Shown here in pieces: positions 28,389 through 39,033 of a stretch of DNA of 64,000 nucleotides. Location of the stretch: NCBI RefSeq assembly GCF_028890115.1, contig NZ_JARCJD010000014.1:1-64000 (forward strand). Reading direction: 5' to 3'. This DNA is from Phaeobacter sp. QD34_24 (lineage in GTDB: Bacteria; Pseudomonadota; Alphaproteobacteria; Rhodobacterales; Rhodobacteraceae). Position 1 is the first letter of the stretch; every line of letters starts with the position of its first letter. The position numbers and the translations under genes are program-made. The notes under the pieces were generated by a model. The model did not search any database, was not told the origin of the DNA, and saw only the letters and a list, made by a program, of their open reading frames with translations.

Positions 28389-29309
28389 TCAGACCTTGAG
28401 GTTCGGGATGATCTGCTTCTTGCGGCTCATCACGCCGGGCAGGACAACGGTGTCGCCTGTGGCATCGGCATCAAAGCTTTTCTTGGCGACGGTTTTGACC
28501 AGGTCGTTGGGCACCAGCAGGGTGGCTTCCTCGTTCAGGATGTCCACCACGAAGAGCAGCACCTGATCGACGCCATCCTCGGACGCAACGGTGGTCATGC
28601 TTTCGATCAGCGAGGCCTTGCGGTCCAGCACGACGCCCGGCGCGGTGGTTTCCAGAACCGAGACGCGGAACTTGGTGCCGTCGACCTCGTATTCCTTCGA
28701 ATCCATGCGGATCAGCTCGGCATCCGAGAAGGAGGAAACATCGGATTTCGCGGCAAACATTTCGGCTGCGTATTCGGCGATGTCGATGCCCAGTTCCGCG
28801 GCCAGTTTCTCGGCCACGGCACGGTCATGGTCGGTGGTGGTGGGCGAGCGGAACTCCAGCGTGTCGGACAGGATGCAGGTCAGCGCGGCGCCCTTGATGG
28901 GTTCCGGCATCTTCGCCATGTCGTCACCGATCAGGTCGTTCATGATGGTGGCGGTGCAGGCCAGCGGGCGGATGGTGATATCGATCGGACCCTTGGTTTC
29001 CAGGCCGCCAACCAGCTTGTGGTGGTCGATGATCGCCTGCACGTCGGCGCCATTGATATTGGCGGGCAGCTCGGCCGGGTTGTTGGTGTCCACGATCACC
29101 ACGGGCTGGTCGTCGGCCACATCGGCGATGATCTCGGGCTTTTCCAGGCCCCAGCGCTCCAGCATGAAGGCGGCTTCGGTGTTGGGTTCACCCAGCAGTT
29201 TGGGCGCAGCCGCGATGCCTTTCACCTCATTCAGGTACCAGGCCCAGACGATGGGGGAGCCGGTGGAATCGGTGTCGGGGGATTTGTGGCCGAAAACGAG
29301 CGTGGTCAT
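28389..29309 (-). CDS. ppaC: Manganese-dependent inorganic pyrophosphatase (family II)
   Basis: 306 residues. DHH-family phosphoesterase that hydrolyses pyrophosphate. GHKSPDTDST (7-16) and DHHKL (near 97) carry the metal ligands, and the DHHA2 domain fills the C-terminal third (RVSVLETTAPG, then SRKKQIIP). Family II enzymes are Mn2+-activated and are less common in proteobacteria than family I. It has its own terminator and appears monocistronic. Confidence 0.94.
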   Translation of the reverse strand: MTTLVFGHKSPDTDSTGSPIVWAWYLNEVKGIAAAPKLLGEPNTEAAFMLERWGLEKPEIIADVADDQPVVIVDTNNPAELPANINGADVQAIIDHHKLVGGLETKGPIDITIRPLACTATIMNDLIGDDMAKMPEPIKGAALTCILSDTLEFRSPTTTDHDRAVAEKLAAELGIDIAEYAAEMFAAKSDVSSFSDAELIRMDSKEYEVDGTKFRVSVLETTAPGVVLDRKASLIESMTTVASEDGVDQVLLFVVDILNEEATLLVPNDLVKTVAKKSFDADATGDTVVLPGVMSRKKQIIPNLKV

Positions 29310-29494
29310 GATGCAATCCTGTAGATACGGGAGAATTTGCGCGCCTTATAGCAGGGCCGGGGCGTTTGTCACCCCATCACCGCCGCGCTGCGGCGCTTGG
29401 CCCATCGTAAGAATAGCTCGGGGCGAGAAAAGAGCGCCGACACCTTCTAACCTCTTGGCTTGTTTTGCCCCGCTCAAACTGTCAATCAATTCCT

Positions 29495-30160
29495 ATGACA
29501 CGCGAAGCAGATCTCTATCCCCCGATCAAGGCGCTCCTGGAGCGCCAAGGCTATGAGGTGAAAGGGGAGGTCGGCGCGGCGGATGTGGTGGCGCGGCGCG
29601 GCGATGAGGATCCGGTGATCGTGGAGCTGAAGCTACGGTTTTCCCTGTCGCTGTTCCATCAGGCGGTCACCCGGCAGGCGATCACCGATCTGGTCTACAT
29701 TGCCGTGCCCAAGCCCAAGGGCAAGCAGGCGCGGCGGATGCTGAAGGACAATCTCTCTCTGTGTCGCCGACTTGGCCTCGGTCTGATCACGGTGCTGGCC
29801 GATGGCCGGGTCGAGGTCCAGTGCGATCCCGGCCCCTATGCGCCGCGCAAATCCAAGATCCGCAAGCAGCGGCTGCTGCGGGAGTTCGAGCGCCTGCGCG
29901 GAGATCCCAACGCGGGCGGCGCCACGCGCTATGGCATTGTCACCGCCTACCGGCAGGATGCGCTCGCCTGTGCGCAGCATCTGGCAGAGCACGGCGCCTG
30001 CAAGGGAGCGGATGTGGCCAAGGCCACCGGCGTCGGGCGGGCCACGACGCTGATGCGGGACAATCATTACGGCTGGTTCGAAAAGGTGGAAAAGGGCATC
30101 TACGCCCTCAGCGATCAGGGCCGCACCGGCTTAGCGGACTGGGATCACAGTCTTTCTTGA
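29495..30160 (+). CDS. DUF2161 PD-(D/E)XK-type nuclease-fold protein
   Basis: 221 residues. D30 in GAADVV and E44/K46 in VIVELKL are the D...ExK core of the PD-(D/E)XK superfamily, followed by [19 protein letters not shown]. The C-terminal half has a helix-turn-helix-like block ([17 protein letters not shown]) and a short wing-like region ([13 protein letters not shown]). This suggests DNA binding, but no activity is established. It lies just upstream of groESL in the same direction, but groES has its own promoter. No strong ribosome binding site precedes the ATG at 29495. Confidence 0.75.
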   Translation: MTREADLYPPIKALLERQGYEVKGEVGAADVVARRGDEDPVIVELKLRFSLSLFHQAVTRQAITDLVYIAVPKPKGKQARRMLKDNLSLCRRLGLGLITVLADGRVEVQCDPGPYAPRKSKIRKQRLLREFERLRGDPNAGGATRYGIVTAYRQDALACAQHLAEHGACKGADVAKATGVGRATTLMRDNHYGWFEKVEKGIYALSDQGRTGLADWDHSLS

Positions 30161-30246
30161 CCCCAGTCCCGATCTGTCCGGGCAGTGCTGCAAAGCAGCA
30201 TGCTGATTTCCGGGCAAGGCGGGTCAATTTTCTTGCATCTAACCTG

Positions 30247-30275
30247 TTGACTCGCTCCCGGGTGCTGCCTAGCTA
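30247..30275 (+). promoter_or_regulatory. Sigma-70-type promoter of groESL
   Basis: TTGACT (30247-30252), 17 bases, TAGCTA (30270-30275). The expected transcription start near 30282 falls at the left edge of the CIRCE operator, so HrcA bound there would block the promoter. Confidence 0.75.
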
Positions 30276-30283
30276 TTGCTCCG

Positions 30284-30310
30284 TTAGCACTCACCCGGTG
30301 TGAGTGATAA
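30284..30310 (+). promoter_or_regulatory. CIRCE operator (HrcA-binding inverted repeat)
   Basis: TTAGCACTC, 9 bases, GAGTGATAA. The left arm is a perfect CIRCE half-site; the right arm differs from GAGTGCTAA at one base. It lies between the promoter and groES, the classic position for repression by HrcA, whose gene is not in the window. Confidence 0.93.
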
Positions 30311-30375
30311 CGCCTCTGCGGGGAGCAGGGGCTGACCAGAAAAACAACCTTTGAGCCTATTAAGGAGCTGCAAAG

Positions 30376-30663
30376 ATGGCATTGAAACCGCTTCATGACC
30401 GCGTGCTGGTACGCCGCACCGAAAGCGAAGAGAAAACCGCTGGCGGGCTGATCATCCCCGATAGCGCCAAGGAAAAGCCCTCGGAAGGCGTTGTTGTCGC
30501 CACCGGCGAAGGCGCGCGCAAGGACAGCGGCGAGCTGATCGCCATGGCCGTGAAGGCCGGTGACAAGATCCTGTTCGGAAAATGGTCCGGCACCGAGGTC
30601 ACCGTCGACGGCGAAGAGCTGCTGATGATGAAGGAAAGCGACATCATGGGCATCATCGAGTAA
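30376..30663 (+). CDS. groES: Co-chaperonin GroES
   Basis: 95 residues, the usual length. [11 protein letters not shown] at the start, the mobile loop [14 protein letters not shown] (about 24-37) that docks on GroEL, and the tail SDIMGIIE are all standard. AAGGAG lies 8 bases before the ATG. First gene of groESL, controlled by the promoter and CIRCE just upstream. Confidence 0.98.
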   Translation: MALKPLHDRVLVRRTESEEKTAGGLIIPDSAKEKPSEGVVVATGEGARKDSGELIAMAVKAGDKILFGKWSGTEVTVDGEELLMMKESDIMGIIE

Positions 30664-30727
30664 GCCCGCAGGCTTCTCTGATCCCATCATAATCGCTGAC
30701 AAACACAGATTTTCTCTAGGAGAGTGA

Positions 30728-32380
<1,653 letters not shown>

Positions 32381-32405
32381 GTCACGCCATCCAGCTGGAT
32401 GAATT

Positions 32406-32433
32406 AGGGGTCGCCTTCGGGCGGCCCCTTTTT
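32406..32433 (+). terminator. Intrinsic terminator of groESL
   Basis: Stem GGGGTCGCC / GGCGGCCCC with a TTCG tetraloop and one mismatch, then TTTTT. It starts 26 bases past the groEL stop. Confidence 0.9.
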
Positions 32434-32437
32434 CATG

Positions 32438-32469
32438 GGGCTCAAAATGCTGGGTAGCATTTTGAGCCC
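32438..32469. repeat. Perfect 14-bp hairpin after the groESL terminator
   Basis: 32438-32451 (GGGCTCAAAATGCT) is the exact inverse complement of 32456-32469, with the loop GGGT. There is no T-run on either side, so it is not a normal terminator. It begins five bases past the groESL terminator and may be a second, back-up stop, a protein-binding palindrome or an RNA-stabilising hairpin. Confidence 0.6.
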
Positions 32470-32594
32470 GATTTCAATGTCTGAGAAGTCTGCCGTATTT
32501 GAGAAATTGAAAACGGGCCAATAATCGCTTGGTCGCCTGGGGTATCGTCCCTTACGCTTTGCGTGTTTAACGATACGATTGCAGGGGGGAAATC

Positions 32595-32957
32595 ATGAAG
32601 GTATTGAGAAACATGGCCGCGATTGCGGGTTTGTTGACGGTTGCAGGGGCCGTCAGCGCCGACAGTCTGAGATGGACCATTCGCAGCGACTATCCGCATA
32701 TCGTCAGCCTCGAATTCTACAGTCAGGACTACAACCGGGCCTGGCCGGGGAATGGGAAGGTCTACATTCTGGATGACTACAATCCGCAAGAGTATGTGCT
32801 CAGCTGCGAGACAGGCGAAACCATCTGTTATGGCGCCTGGGTGCGCGGCAATGAAACCCAGTACTGGGGTGTTGGCCTCAACAACTCGCAACGCTGCAAT
32901 GACTGTTGCTACACCTGCGGATACGGTGATACCGACCTGCGTATTCTAAACCGATAG
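32595..32957 (+). CDS. Small secreted cysteine-rich protein of unknown function
   Basis: 120 residues. A clear signal peptide (KVLRNMAAIAGLLTVAGAVSA, cleavage about 22). The mature part has six cysteines at 71, 78, 101, 104, 105 and 108, the last four packed as CNDCCYTC, and many aromatic residues (WTIRSDYPHIVSLEFYS). This fits an oxidised, disulfide-stabilised periplasmic protein, though the packed cysteines could also bind a metal. GGGGGGAAATC precedes the ATG. I do not recognise a named domain. It is a single gene after the groESL terminator. Confidence 0.7.
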   Translation: MKVLRNMAAIAGLLTVAGAVSADSLRWTIRSDYPHIVSLEFYSQDYNRAWPGNGKVYILDDYNPQEYVLSCETGETICYGAWVRGNETQYWGVGLNNSQRCNDCCYTCGYGDTDLRILNR

Positions 32958-32991
32958 GCGCGGTATTCCGGCCTGACTTGGAGGCCGGATT

Positions 32992-33873
32992 TTGAAACTT
33001 GTAAGCCTTGTTCTGCTGGTCCTGATCGCCTTTGCCGCCAATTCCGTCCTGGGCCGCATGGCGATCGGATGGGGCCATATGGATGCCTTGGGGTTTGGGC
33101 TCTTGCGTCTTGCCTCCGGTGCGGGTGCGCTTGTTCTGCTGCTTTGGCTACAGGTCTTGCGGTCCGGGCGCCTGCAGGGGGGCGGGTTGCTGACGGGCGG
33201 CGCCACGACGGTGTGGGAGGCCCTGAAGGGTGGCGCGGCGCTGACGCTCTATATGATCGGCTTTTGCCTGGCATACAAAGGGCTGGATGCGGGGCTGGGG
33301 GCACTGATCCTGTTCGGGGTGGTGCAGATTTCCATGTTCGGATGGGGTGCCTTGCGGGGCAGCCGGACCACCACAGGGCAGGTGCTGGGGGCTGCTCTGG
33401 CCTTTGCCGGTCTTGCCTTCGTGGTCTGGCCCAGCGGTCCGGTGCAGGTGCCGCTGGGGGCGTCACTGCTGATGGCCGCCAGCGGAGTGGGCTGGGCGGC
33501 CTATACCCTGTTGGGGCGCGGTGCGGGCGATCCCCTGCGCGCGACGGCAACGAATTTCCTTGTGGCGACAGCAATGATGCTGCCCGTCGTCGCGGTGCTG
33601 TTCGCGCAGCTGCACGTCACCGCAACCGGACTTGCCCTTGCGGTGCTGTCCGGGGCGGTCACCTCCGGTCTGGGCTATGCGCTGTGGTACCGGGTCCTGC
33701 CGCAGCTGCAGCCTGCCGTGGCCGCCACCATCCAGCTGAGCGTTCCGGTCCTGGCCATCCTGGGCGGTGCGCTCGTCCTGGCTGAACCCGTCGGTCTGCG
33801 CCTTATCCTGGGCACCACGGCGGTTCTGGGCGGCATTGCCCTGGTGATCTGGGCGGCTCCAAAACGGGCATAG
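32992..33873 (+). CDS. DMT/EamA family transporter
   Basis: 293 residues with about ten hydrophobic segments in two EamA repeats (the first begins VSLVLLVLIAFAANSVLGRMA, the second around SGVGWAAYTLLGRG). Such proteins export metabolites or drugs across the inner membrane. The start is an unusual TTG at 32992, supported by GGAGG 7 bases upstream; no ATG or GTG serves better. Substrate unknown. It may be followed in the same transcript by the lipase-like gene. Confidence 0.86.
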   Translation: MKLVSLVLLVLIAFAANSVLGRMAIGWGHMDALGFGLLRLASGAGALVLLLWLQVLRSGRLQGGGLLTGGATTVWEALKGGAALTLYMIGFCLAYKGLDAGLGALILFGVVQISMFGWGALRGSRTTTGQVLGAALAFAGLAFVVWPSGPVQVPLGASLLMAASGVGWAAYTLLGRGAGDPLRATATNFLVATAMMLPVVAVLFAQLHVTATGLALAVLSGAVTSGLGYALWYRVLPQLQPAVAATIQLSVPVLAILGGALVLAEPVGLRLILGTTAVLGGIALVIWAAPKRA

Positions 33874-33912
33874 GGGCTTTCGGCGAGATCTGGAACATCC
33901 TATCTGAACGGC

Positions 33913-34710
33913 ATGAAATCACTGCTTTCCTCCCTGTTGATGGGCCTTTCGGGGCTGTTGCCGATACCGGCCATGGCCGATTGCGTGATCCTGCTGCATG
34001 GGCTTGCCCGCAGCGAAGCGTCGTTTGCGGTGATGGAGGATGTGTTGATCGGGCGCGGCATGGATGTGGTGCGCCCGGGCTATGCCTCCACGAAGCTGCC
34101 GGTTGCCGATCTGGCGGAGCAGGTGCTGCCAGAGGCCTTTGCCACATGCGGTGCGCAGCCGGTGCATCTGGTCACCCACTCCATGGGCGGGATCCTGCTG
34201 CGCCATTGGCTGCAGCACAATCACCCGGATAGCCTGGCTCGTGTCGTCATGCTTGGCCCGCCCAACCAAGGCAGTGAACTGGTGGATGAACTGGGCGACT
34301 GGGAGGTTTTTGGCCTGATCAACGGTCCTGCGGGCCTGCAGCTGGGCACGGCTCCGGACAGCCTGCCGAACCGGCTGCCGCCCGTCGATTTCCCCCTGGG
34401 CGTGATCGCGGGGAATGTCTCGCTCAACCCGGTGTTTTCAAACCTCATTCCCGGGCCGGATGATGGCAAGGTCTCGGTCGAGCGCACCCGGGTTGCAGGC
34501 ATGGCGGATCATATCGTGCTGCCCGTGACCCATACCTTCATGATGAACAACCCGCTGGTGATCGCGCAGACCCTGCATTTCCTGGGGCATGGGCGGTTTG
34601 ACCCCGAGATGGGCTTTCTGGATGCGCTGCTTGGCATGCCCGAAGGCTTGTGCGATGACGACGCCTGTAGCGGTGCGGCAGCAGAGGATCAGGCGCGTGA
34701 AGACCCTTGA
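33913..34710 (+). CDS. Secreted alpha/beta hydrolase (lipase-like)
   Basis: 265 residues. A signal peptide (cleavage after AMA, about 22), the oxyanion-hole segment [10 protein letters not shown] (25-34) and the nucleophile elbow THSMGG (Ser90). The catalytic His is probably in [12 protein letters not shown] (about 205). It resembles the periplasmic triacylglycerol-lipase-like/PGAP1-like group. It overlaps or abuts the phnM gene, so they may be co-translated. Substrate not predictable. Confidence 0.82.
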   Translation: MKSLLSSLLMGLSGLLPIPAMADCVILLHGLARSEASFAVMEDVLIGRGMDVVRPGYASTKLPVADLAEQVLPEAFATCGAQPVHLVTHSMGGILLRHWLQHNHPDSLARVVMLGPPNQGSELVDELGDWEVFGLINGPAGLQLGTAPDSLPNRLPPVDFPLGVIAGNVSLNPVFSNLIPGPDDGKVSVERTRVAGMADHIVLPVTHTFMMNNPLVIAQTLHFLGHGRFDPEMGFLDALLGMPEGLCDDDACSGAAAEDQAREDP

Positions 34711-34711
34711 G

Positions 34712-35848
34712 ATGACCCTGCAGGGCGGTGATGTCCTGCTGCCCGAGGGGCTGGCCCAAGGCGGCGTGCTCAGCATTGCCGATGGGGCGGTTGTATCCGA
34801 ACCCGCAGGGCGCACAGTAGACCTGTCGGGTTATCTCGTGCTGCCGGGCATCATCGACCTCCATGGCGATGGGTTCGAGCGCCACCTGGCGCCCCGGCGC
34901 GGCGCCATGAAGCAGATGGACGAAGGCGTGATCGCTACCGAGGCAGAGCTGGCCGCAAACGGGATCACCACCGCCGTTCTGGCACAGTTTCACAGCTGGG
35001 AAGGGGGCCTCAGATCGCCGGACTATGCCGATCAGGTCTTTGCTGCCATTGCCGCCGTGCGGGACCGCCTGGTGACGGATATCCTGCCGCAGCTGCGGTT
35101 CGAGACCCATATGCTGGACGACTACGCAGACCTGCCTGCGCGCCTTGCGGCAAGCGGCGTGAATTATGTCGTCTTCAACGATCACCTGCCGCACGACCGG
35201 CTGGCGGCGGGCAAGAAGCCTGCGCGTCTGGTCGGGCAGGCGCTGAAGGCGGGGCGCAACCCGGATGTGCATTGGCAGATGTTGCAGGACATGCACGCGC
35301 GGAGCGATGAGGTTCCGGCCGCCCTCGACGCGATCTGCGCGGAGTTGTCGGCCATGGGGCTGCGTCTGGGCAGTCATGACGATCACAGCGCCGCGGTACG
35401 GGCCGAATGGCGCGCGCGCGGCGTGCGGATCAGCGAATTTCCCGAAACGCTGGAGGCGGCAGAGGCCGCGCGGGCGGCGGGCGATCATATCATCCTCGGC
35501 TCTCCGAATGTGGTGCGGGGCGGATCGCACAAGGGCAATGTCTCGGCCATCGAGTTGATTGCCATGGGGCTGTGCGATGCCATTGCCTCGGATTACCACT
35601 ACCCGAGCCCGCGCCGTGCCGCATTGTTGCTGGCGCGCTCCGGGGTGATGGATCTGGCGGGCGCCTGGGCGCTGGTCTCCTCGGGGCCTGCCGCCGTGCT
35701 GGGGCTCAAGGATCGCGGCGTTCTGGCGCCGGGCCAGCGCGCCGATGTGCTGATCCTGGAGAAGGACAGCCAGCGGGTTGCGGCGACGCTATCGGCTGGA
35801 CGGGTCAGCTACATGAGCGGCGATATCGCCGCGCGGTTCTTCGGGTAA
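34712..35848 (+). CDS. phnM: Alpha-D-ribose 1-methylphosphonate 5-triphosphate diphosphatase
   Basis: 378 residues, the same length as E. coli PhnM. The amidohydrolase metal site appears as DLHGDGFERH (49-58), later GSHDDHSAA, and SDYHYPSP near the C terminus. In the C-P lyase pathway it removes pyrophosphate from the ribose triphosphate intermediate. No other phn genes are in the window, so its role here is uncertain. The ATG at 34712 follows the lipase stop by one base; a GTG at 34697 with AGAGG upstream is an alternative that would overlap the lipase gene by 14 bases. Confidence 0.87.
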   Translation: MTLQGGDVLLPEGLAQGGVLSIADGAVVSEPAGRTVDLSGYLVLPGIIDLHGDGFERHLAPRRGAMKQMDEGVIATEAELAANGITTAVLAQFHSWEGGLRSPDYADQVFAAIAAVRDRLVTDILPQLRFETHMLDDYADLPARLAASGVNYVVFNDHLPHDRLAAGKKPARLVGQALKAGRNPDVHWQMLQDMHARSDEVPAALDAICAELSAMGLRLGSHDDHSAAVRAEWRARGVRISEFPETLEAAEAARAAGDHIILGSPNVVRGGSHKGNVSAIELIAMGLCDAIASDYHYPSPRRAALLLARSGVMDLAGAWALVSSGPAAVLGLKDRGVLAPGQRADVLILEKDSQRVAATLSAGRVSYMSGDIAARFFG

Positions 35849-35921
35849 GGCCATTCGGGCCGGGTTCGGGCCGGGGGAGCGCAGCGCATCACGCCCGGCA
35901 GGCGGGCCCTCTTTGCTGCGC

Positions 35922-35948
35922 CCGAAACCCGCCGCTGGCGGGTTTCGG
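35922..35948. terminator. Bidirectional hairpin between phnM and purK
   Basis: A perfect 12-bp stem (35922-35933 with 35937-35948) around the loop GCT, in the 121-base gap between convergent phnM and purK. It lacks a T-run, so it is only a probable terminator. Confidence 0.55.
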
Positions 35949-35969
35949 AGGCGTGTCGCCAGCGGGCGG

Positions 35970-37046
35970 TTACTTCTGGGGGCGAAGGACCCGGTTGAAG
36001 TGACCCATTTTGCGGCCCGGCTTGGCTTCGGCCTTGCCATAAAGGTGGATGGCGCAGTCGCGCGCGCGCGCGAGGTCCGGAATGCGATCCACATCCGCGC
36101 CGATCAGGTTCTCCATCACGACATCGCTGTGACGCTGCCCATCGCCCAAGGGCCAGCCGACAACGGCCCGGATGTGCTGTTCGAACTGGTCCACGGCGCA
36201 GCCGTTCTGGGTCCAATGGCCGGAGTTATGAACGCGCGGGGCGATCTCATTGACCACCAGACCGCCGCCGGTGACAAAGAGTTCCACCCCCATCACGCCC
36301 ACATAGTCGAGTGCATTCAGGATCTTGGCGGCGATCAGCACCGCATCCATGCGCTGGCTCTGGCTGAGGCGGGCGGGCACCGTGGTGGTGTGCAGGATGC
36401 CGTCGCGGTGCACGTTCTCGCCGGGATCGAAACAGGCGACCTCGCCACTGGGGCTGCGGGCGGCAATGACCGAAACCTCGTGGGAGAAGTCGACAAAGCC
36501 TTCAAGGATGGCCGGTGCCCCCGCGAGGGAGGCGAGGGCCGCTGCGGCATCGTCGGTGGTCCTGATGCGGGCCTGTCCCTTGCCGTCATAGCCGAAGCGC
36601 CGCGTTTTCAGGATGGCCGGGGCGCCGATCCGTTCCAGTGCCGCGTCAAGATCGGCCTGACCGGTGATATCGGCAAAGGGCGCGGTCTGCAGGCCAAGCT
36701 CCTGGAGGAATGTCTTCTCGGTCAGCCGGTCCTGCGACACCCGCAGCGCCTCGCGCCCGGGGCGGATCGGGCGATGCCGCTCCAGCACATCCAGGGCTGC
36801 GGTGGGGATGTTCTCGAACTCATAGGTGATGACATCGACGGAGGCGGCAAACGCGGCAAGGGCGGCTTCATCCTCGTAAGGGGCGGTTGTCACCTGGTGG
36901 GCCACATCGCCAGCGGGCGGGTTGGCGCCGGGCTCGAAGATGTGCGTTTTGAAGCCAAGGCGGGAGGCTGCGACGGAGAGCATCCGCCCCAGCTGGCCGC
37001 CGCCAAGGATGCCGATGGTGGCACCCGGCTGCAAGGGATCAGTCAT
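35970..37046 (-). CDS. purK: N5-carboxyaminoimidazole ribonucleotide synthase
   Basis: 358 residues. ATP-grasp enzyme of purine synthesis that carboxylates AIR using ATP and bicarbonate. [15 protein letters not shown] at the N terminus and [13 protein letters not shown] near the active site are diagnostic. The start at 37046 lies inside the end of purE (overlap of 8 bases), so the two are translationally coupled. A much longer upstream frame is antisense or shadow sequence within purE. Confidence 0.96.
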   Translation of the reverse strand: MTDPLQPGATIGILGGGQLGRMLSVAASRLGFKTHIFEPGANPPAGDVAHQVTTAPYEDEAALAAFAASVDVITYEFENIPTAALDVLERHRPIRPGREALRVSQDRLTEKTFLQELGLQTAPFADITGQADLDAALERIGAPAILKTRRFGYDGKGQARIRTTDDAAAALASLAGAPAILEGFVDFSHEVSVIAARSPSGEVACFDPGENVHRDGILHTTTVPARLSQSQRMDAVLIAAKILNALDYVGVMGVELFVTGGGLVVNEIAPRVHNSGHWTQNGCAVDQFEQHIRAVVGWPLGDGQRHSDVVMENLIGADVDRIPDLARARDCAIHLYGKAEAKPGRKMGHFNRVLRPQK

Positions 37047-37539
37047 CGCTCGGCTCCTCCGGGATGGATGCAGACAGTGCGGCGCGCCAGTCGTCCAGCC
37101 GCTGCGCCAGGGCCGGATCCTGCAAGGCGAGGATCCCTGCGGCCATGAGACCTGCATTGGCTGCCCCTGCGGCGCCGATGGCCATGGTGGCGACCGGGAA
37201 GCCTTTTGGCATCTGGACGATGGAATAGAGCGAATCCACCCCCGACAGGGCGCGGGTCTGGACCGGCACGCCAACCACCGGCACACGGGTCTTGGAGGCC
37301 ACCATGCCCGGCAGATGCGCCGCGCCTCCGGCACCGGCGATGATCACCTGCAGGCCGCGCTCGGCTGCGGTCTTGCCATAGGTCCAGAGCCGATCCGGGG
37401 TGCGATGGGCCGAGACGATCTTGGCCTCGTAGGGCACGCCCAGCTCATCCAGGATGGTGGCGGCTTCTTTCATCGTGGGCCAATCCGACTGGCTGCCCAT
37501 GATGATGCCCACTTTGATGTCAGCGGTGGTATCTGGCAT
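37039..37539 (-). CDS. purE: N5-carboxyaminoimidazole ribonucleotide mutase
   Basis: 166 residues. [23 protein letters not shown] and [12 protein letters not shown] form the CAIR-binding site of class I PurE. It rearranges the product of PurK into CAIR. The start at 37539 ([11 protein letters not shown]) gives the normal length; an ATG six codons earlier is possible. Overlaps purK downstream. Confidence 0.96.
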   Translation of the reverse strand: MPDTTADIKVGIIMGSQSDWPTMKEAATILDELGVPYEAKIVSAHRTPDRLWTYGKTAAERGLQVIIAGAGGAAHLPGMVASKTRVPVVGVPVQTRALSGVDSLYSIVQMPKGFPVATMAIGAAGAANAGLMAAGILALQDPALAQRLDDWRAALSASIPEEPSDD

Positions 37540-37706
37540 GTGATCCGGTCCTGTCATGCCGCAGGCCGTGCAGGGCCTGCTCGGGTGGAAGGAGCGCGCA
37601 CTATAGTCGAAGTCGCCTGCGGTGCAATGCGGCAATGAGGGCAAGGGGCGGTTCAATCCGCAGAGACATCATGCGGCACAGGGAAGCGATGCTGTCTGTC
37701 GATACC

Positions 37707-37765
37707 GCAGCGCGCGCAGGCGCGCTGCCGGGCCCAAGGCTTTTGCCTGCGGCAGCGCAGCTGCC
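37707..37765. repeat. GC-rich inverted repeats upstream of purE
   Basis: The interval 37540-37871 has no convincing gene. It holds a perfect 9-bp hairpin (37707-37715 with 37720-37728, loop GCAG) and a second perfect hairpin, GGCAGC GCA GCTGCC (37751-37765). Neither has a T-run. They could terminate the transcript of the next gene or belong to a dispersed palindromic repeat. The purE promoter should also lie between here and 37540. Confidence 0.45.
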
Positions 37766-37871
37766 GATCTGCAATAGGCGCGGGAGCTTCCGCGCCTCTA
37801 CCAAGGAAATCTGTGGATGTGAGAGGTATAAAGCCTGAAAACTCGCTCCGGCTGACCGGCCAAGCTATGCG

Positions 37872-38615
37872 TCAGATCTGGAGGTGAATGTGATCGTCAT
37901 GACGGGCCGCGCGGCATCCCTGGAAGCGGATCTTGCTATTCGTCAGGTCAAGGCGGGAAGCCAGATGCGGTTCGATGAACAGCTTTTTCACTCTGGGGTC
38001 GGCCACCAGTATTTCGACGACGCGCTTGGTTCTGGCATCATCCAGCGGCCAGTCGGGCCATAGTGGCTGCAACCAGTGCAGATCCCACCGCAGTGATGGC
38101 CAGGCCTTGGGGCAATGGGTCGGCCCATCCTCAAAGGCGAAATACCCGATCGGGCTTTTGCTGGTTTCGCGGCGATTGCCGTTCCCGTCTTTGTAGAAAA
38201 GGGCGATATCGACCTTGCCGCCATCATCATGTGACAGATGCGGCAAGAGCGGGAAGCCATCCAGAAACGGGAAATTTGCATCGAGCACCTGAATGTTTGA
38301 ACCGGGAAATTCAGCTTCGAACCTGCCCGAAGCCGTCTTCAAGGCATCCAGAAGCTCGGGGGCCATGTAGTTGCGGTTGGCGGCGCAGAACACCCAGGCC
38401 TTCATCTGCAGCCCGCCTTGATTCCAACAGTGCAGCGGGACGCGGTTGCCGAGCGGAGCAAGGCCGATGGCAGCGCCCCAAAGCGCCAGATAGGCTAATG
38501 CAAACACCAGGGCGCGCCGACGAAACAAAAGCGCGATCAGCCAGGCGATGCCGCCCAACTGCGTCAGGACCGTCAATAAGGCGAAAATGCAGCCATGTAC
38601 TAAAACGCGCTTCAT
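37872..38615 (-). CDS. Membrane-anchored MepA-like LAS-fold metallopeptidase candidate
   Basis: 247 residues. Two hydrophobic helices (about 3-30 and 34-54) would anchor it in the inner membrane, with the rest in the periplasm. SHDDGGKVD carries H129 and D136 in the H-x6-D spacing, and the C terminus is RHDDHIHLQI with H242 and H244. This H...D...HxH set, and the very last position of HxH, closely resemble the zinc site of MepA-type murein endopeptidases. Overall similarity is otherwise weak, so this is a fold-level call. Starts at 38639 and 38651 are also possible; 38615 is preferred because AGGGTAGAGG lies just upstream. Confidence 0.6.
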   Translation of the reverse strand: MKRVLVHGCIFALLTVLTQLGGIAWLIALLFRRRALVFALAYLALWGAAIGLAPLGNRVPLHCWNQGGLQMKAWVFCAANRNYMAPELLDALKTASGRFEAEFPGSNIQVLDANFPFLDGFPLLPHLSHDDGGKVDIALFYKDGNGNRRETSKSPIGYFAFEDGPTHCPKAWPSLRWDLHWLQPLWPDWPLDDARTKRVVEILVADPRVKKLFIEPHLASRLDLTNSKIRFQGCRAARHDDHIHLQI

Positions 38616-38726
38616 CGCCTCTACCCTGTCATCGGACATGCTGCATTGCAACGCTACCGGGGCCAGCCCATGCCATGCTTCGACCTACCGCTACAACACG
38701 AAGGAAATGTGCCTTTCGGGAGGGGG

Positions 38727-38951
38727 TCAGGCGATAATATCGGGGGTCAGGCGGTCTTCGATCAGGGCGATCTTGTCTTTCAGGACCAGCTTCTGCTTCT
38801 TCAGCCGCCGGAGGGTCAACTGATCCGCCGTACCACGCTCCTGCAGGGCGGCGATCGCCTCGTCCAGATCGCGGTGCTGCCTGCGAAATACCTCAAGTTC
38901 AACCTTCAACACATCGTCGGTCTTCATCGAGATATCGGTAGGGGCGTTCAT
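38727..38951 (-). CDS. YdcH family protein (DUF465)
   Basis: 74 residues that form one or two charged helices, with the family core HRDLDEAIAALQ and RLKKQKLVLKDKIALIE. Function unknown. Members of this family are small cytoplasmic helical-hairpin proteins. It is monocistronic, upstream in the opposite direction of the hsp20 promoter. Confidence 0.88.
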   Translation of the reverse strand: MNAPTDISMKTDDVLKVELEVFRRQHRDLDEAIAALQERGTADQLTLRRLKKQKLVLKDKIALIEDRLTPDIIA

Positions 38952-39033
38952 TGGCGACTCAGGAGCTGATGAAAGATGCGAGGATCAAGATACTTCGTTA
39001 ACGGCTTTTCGGCTAGTCCTATGCGTCCACGCT

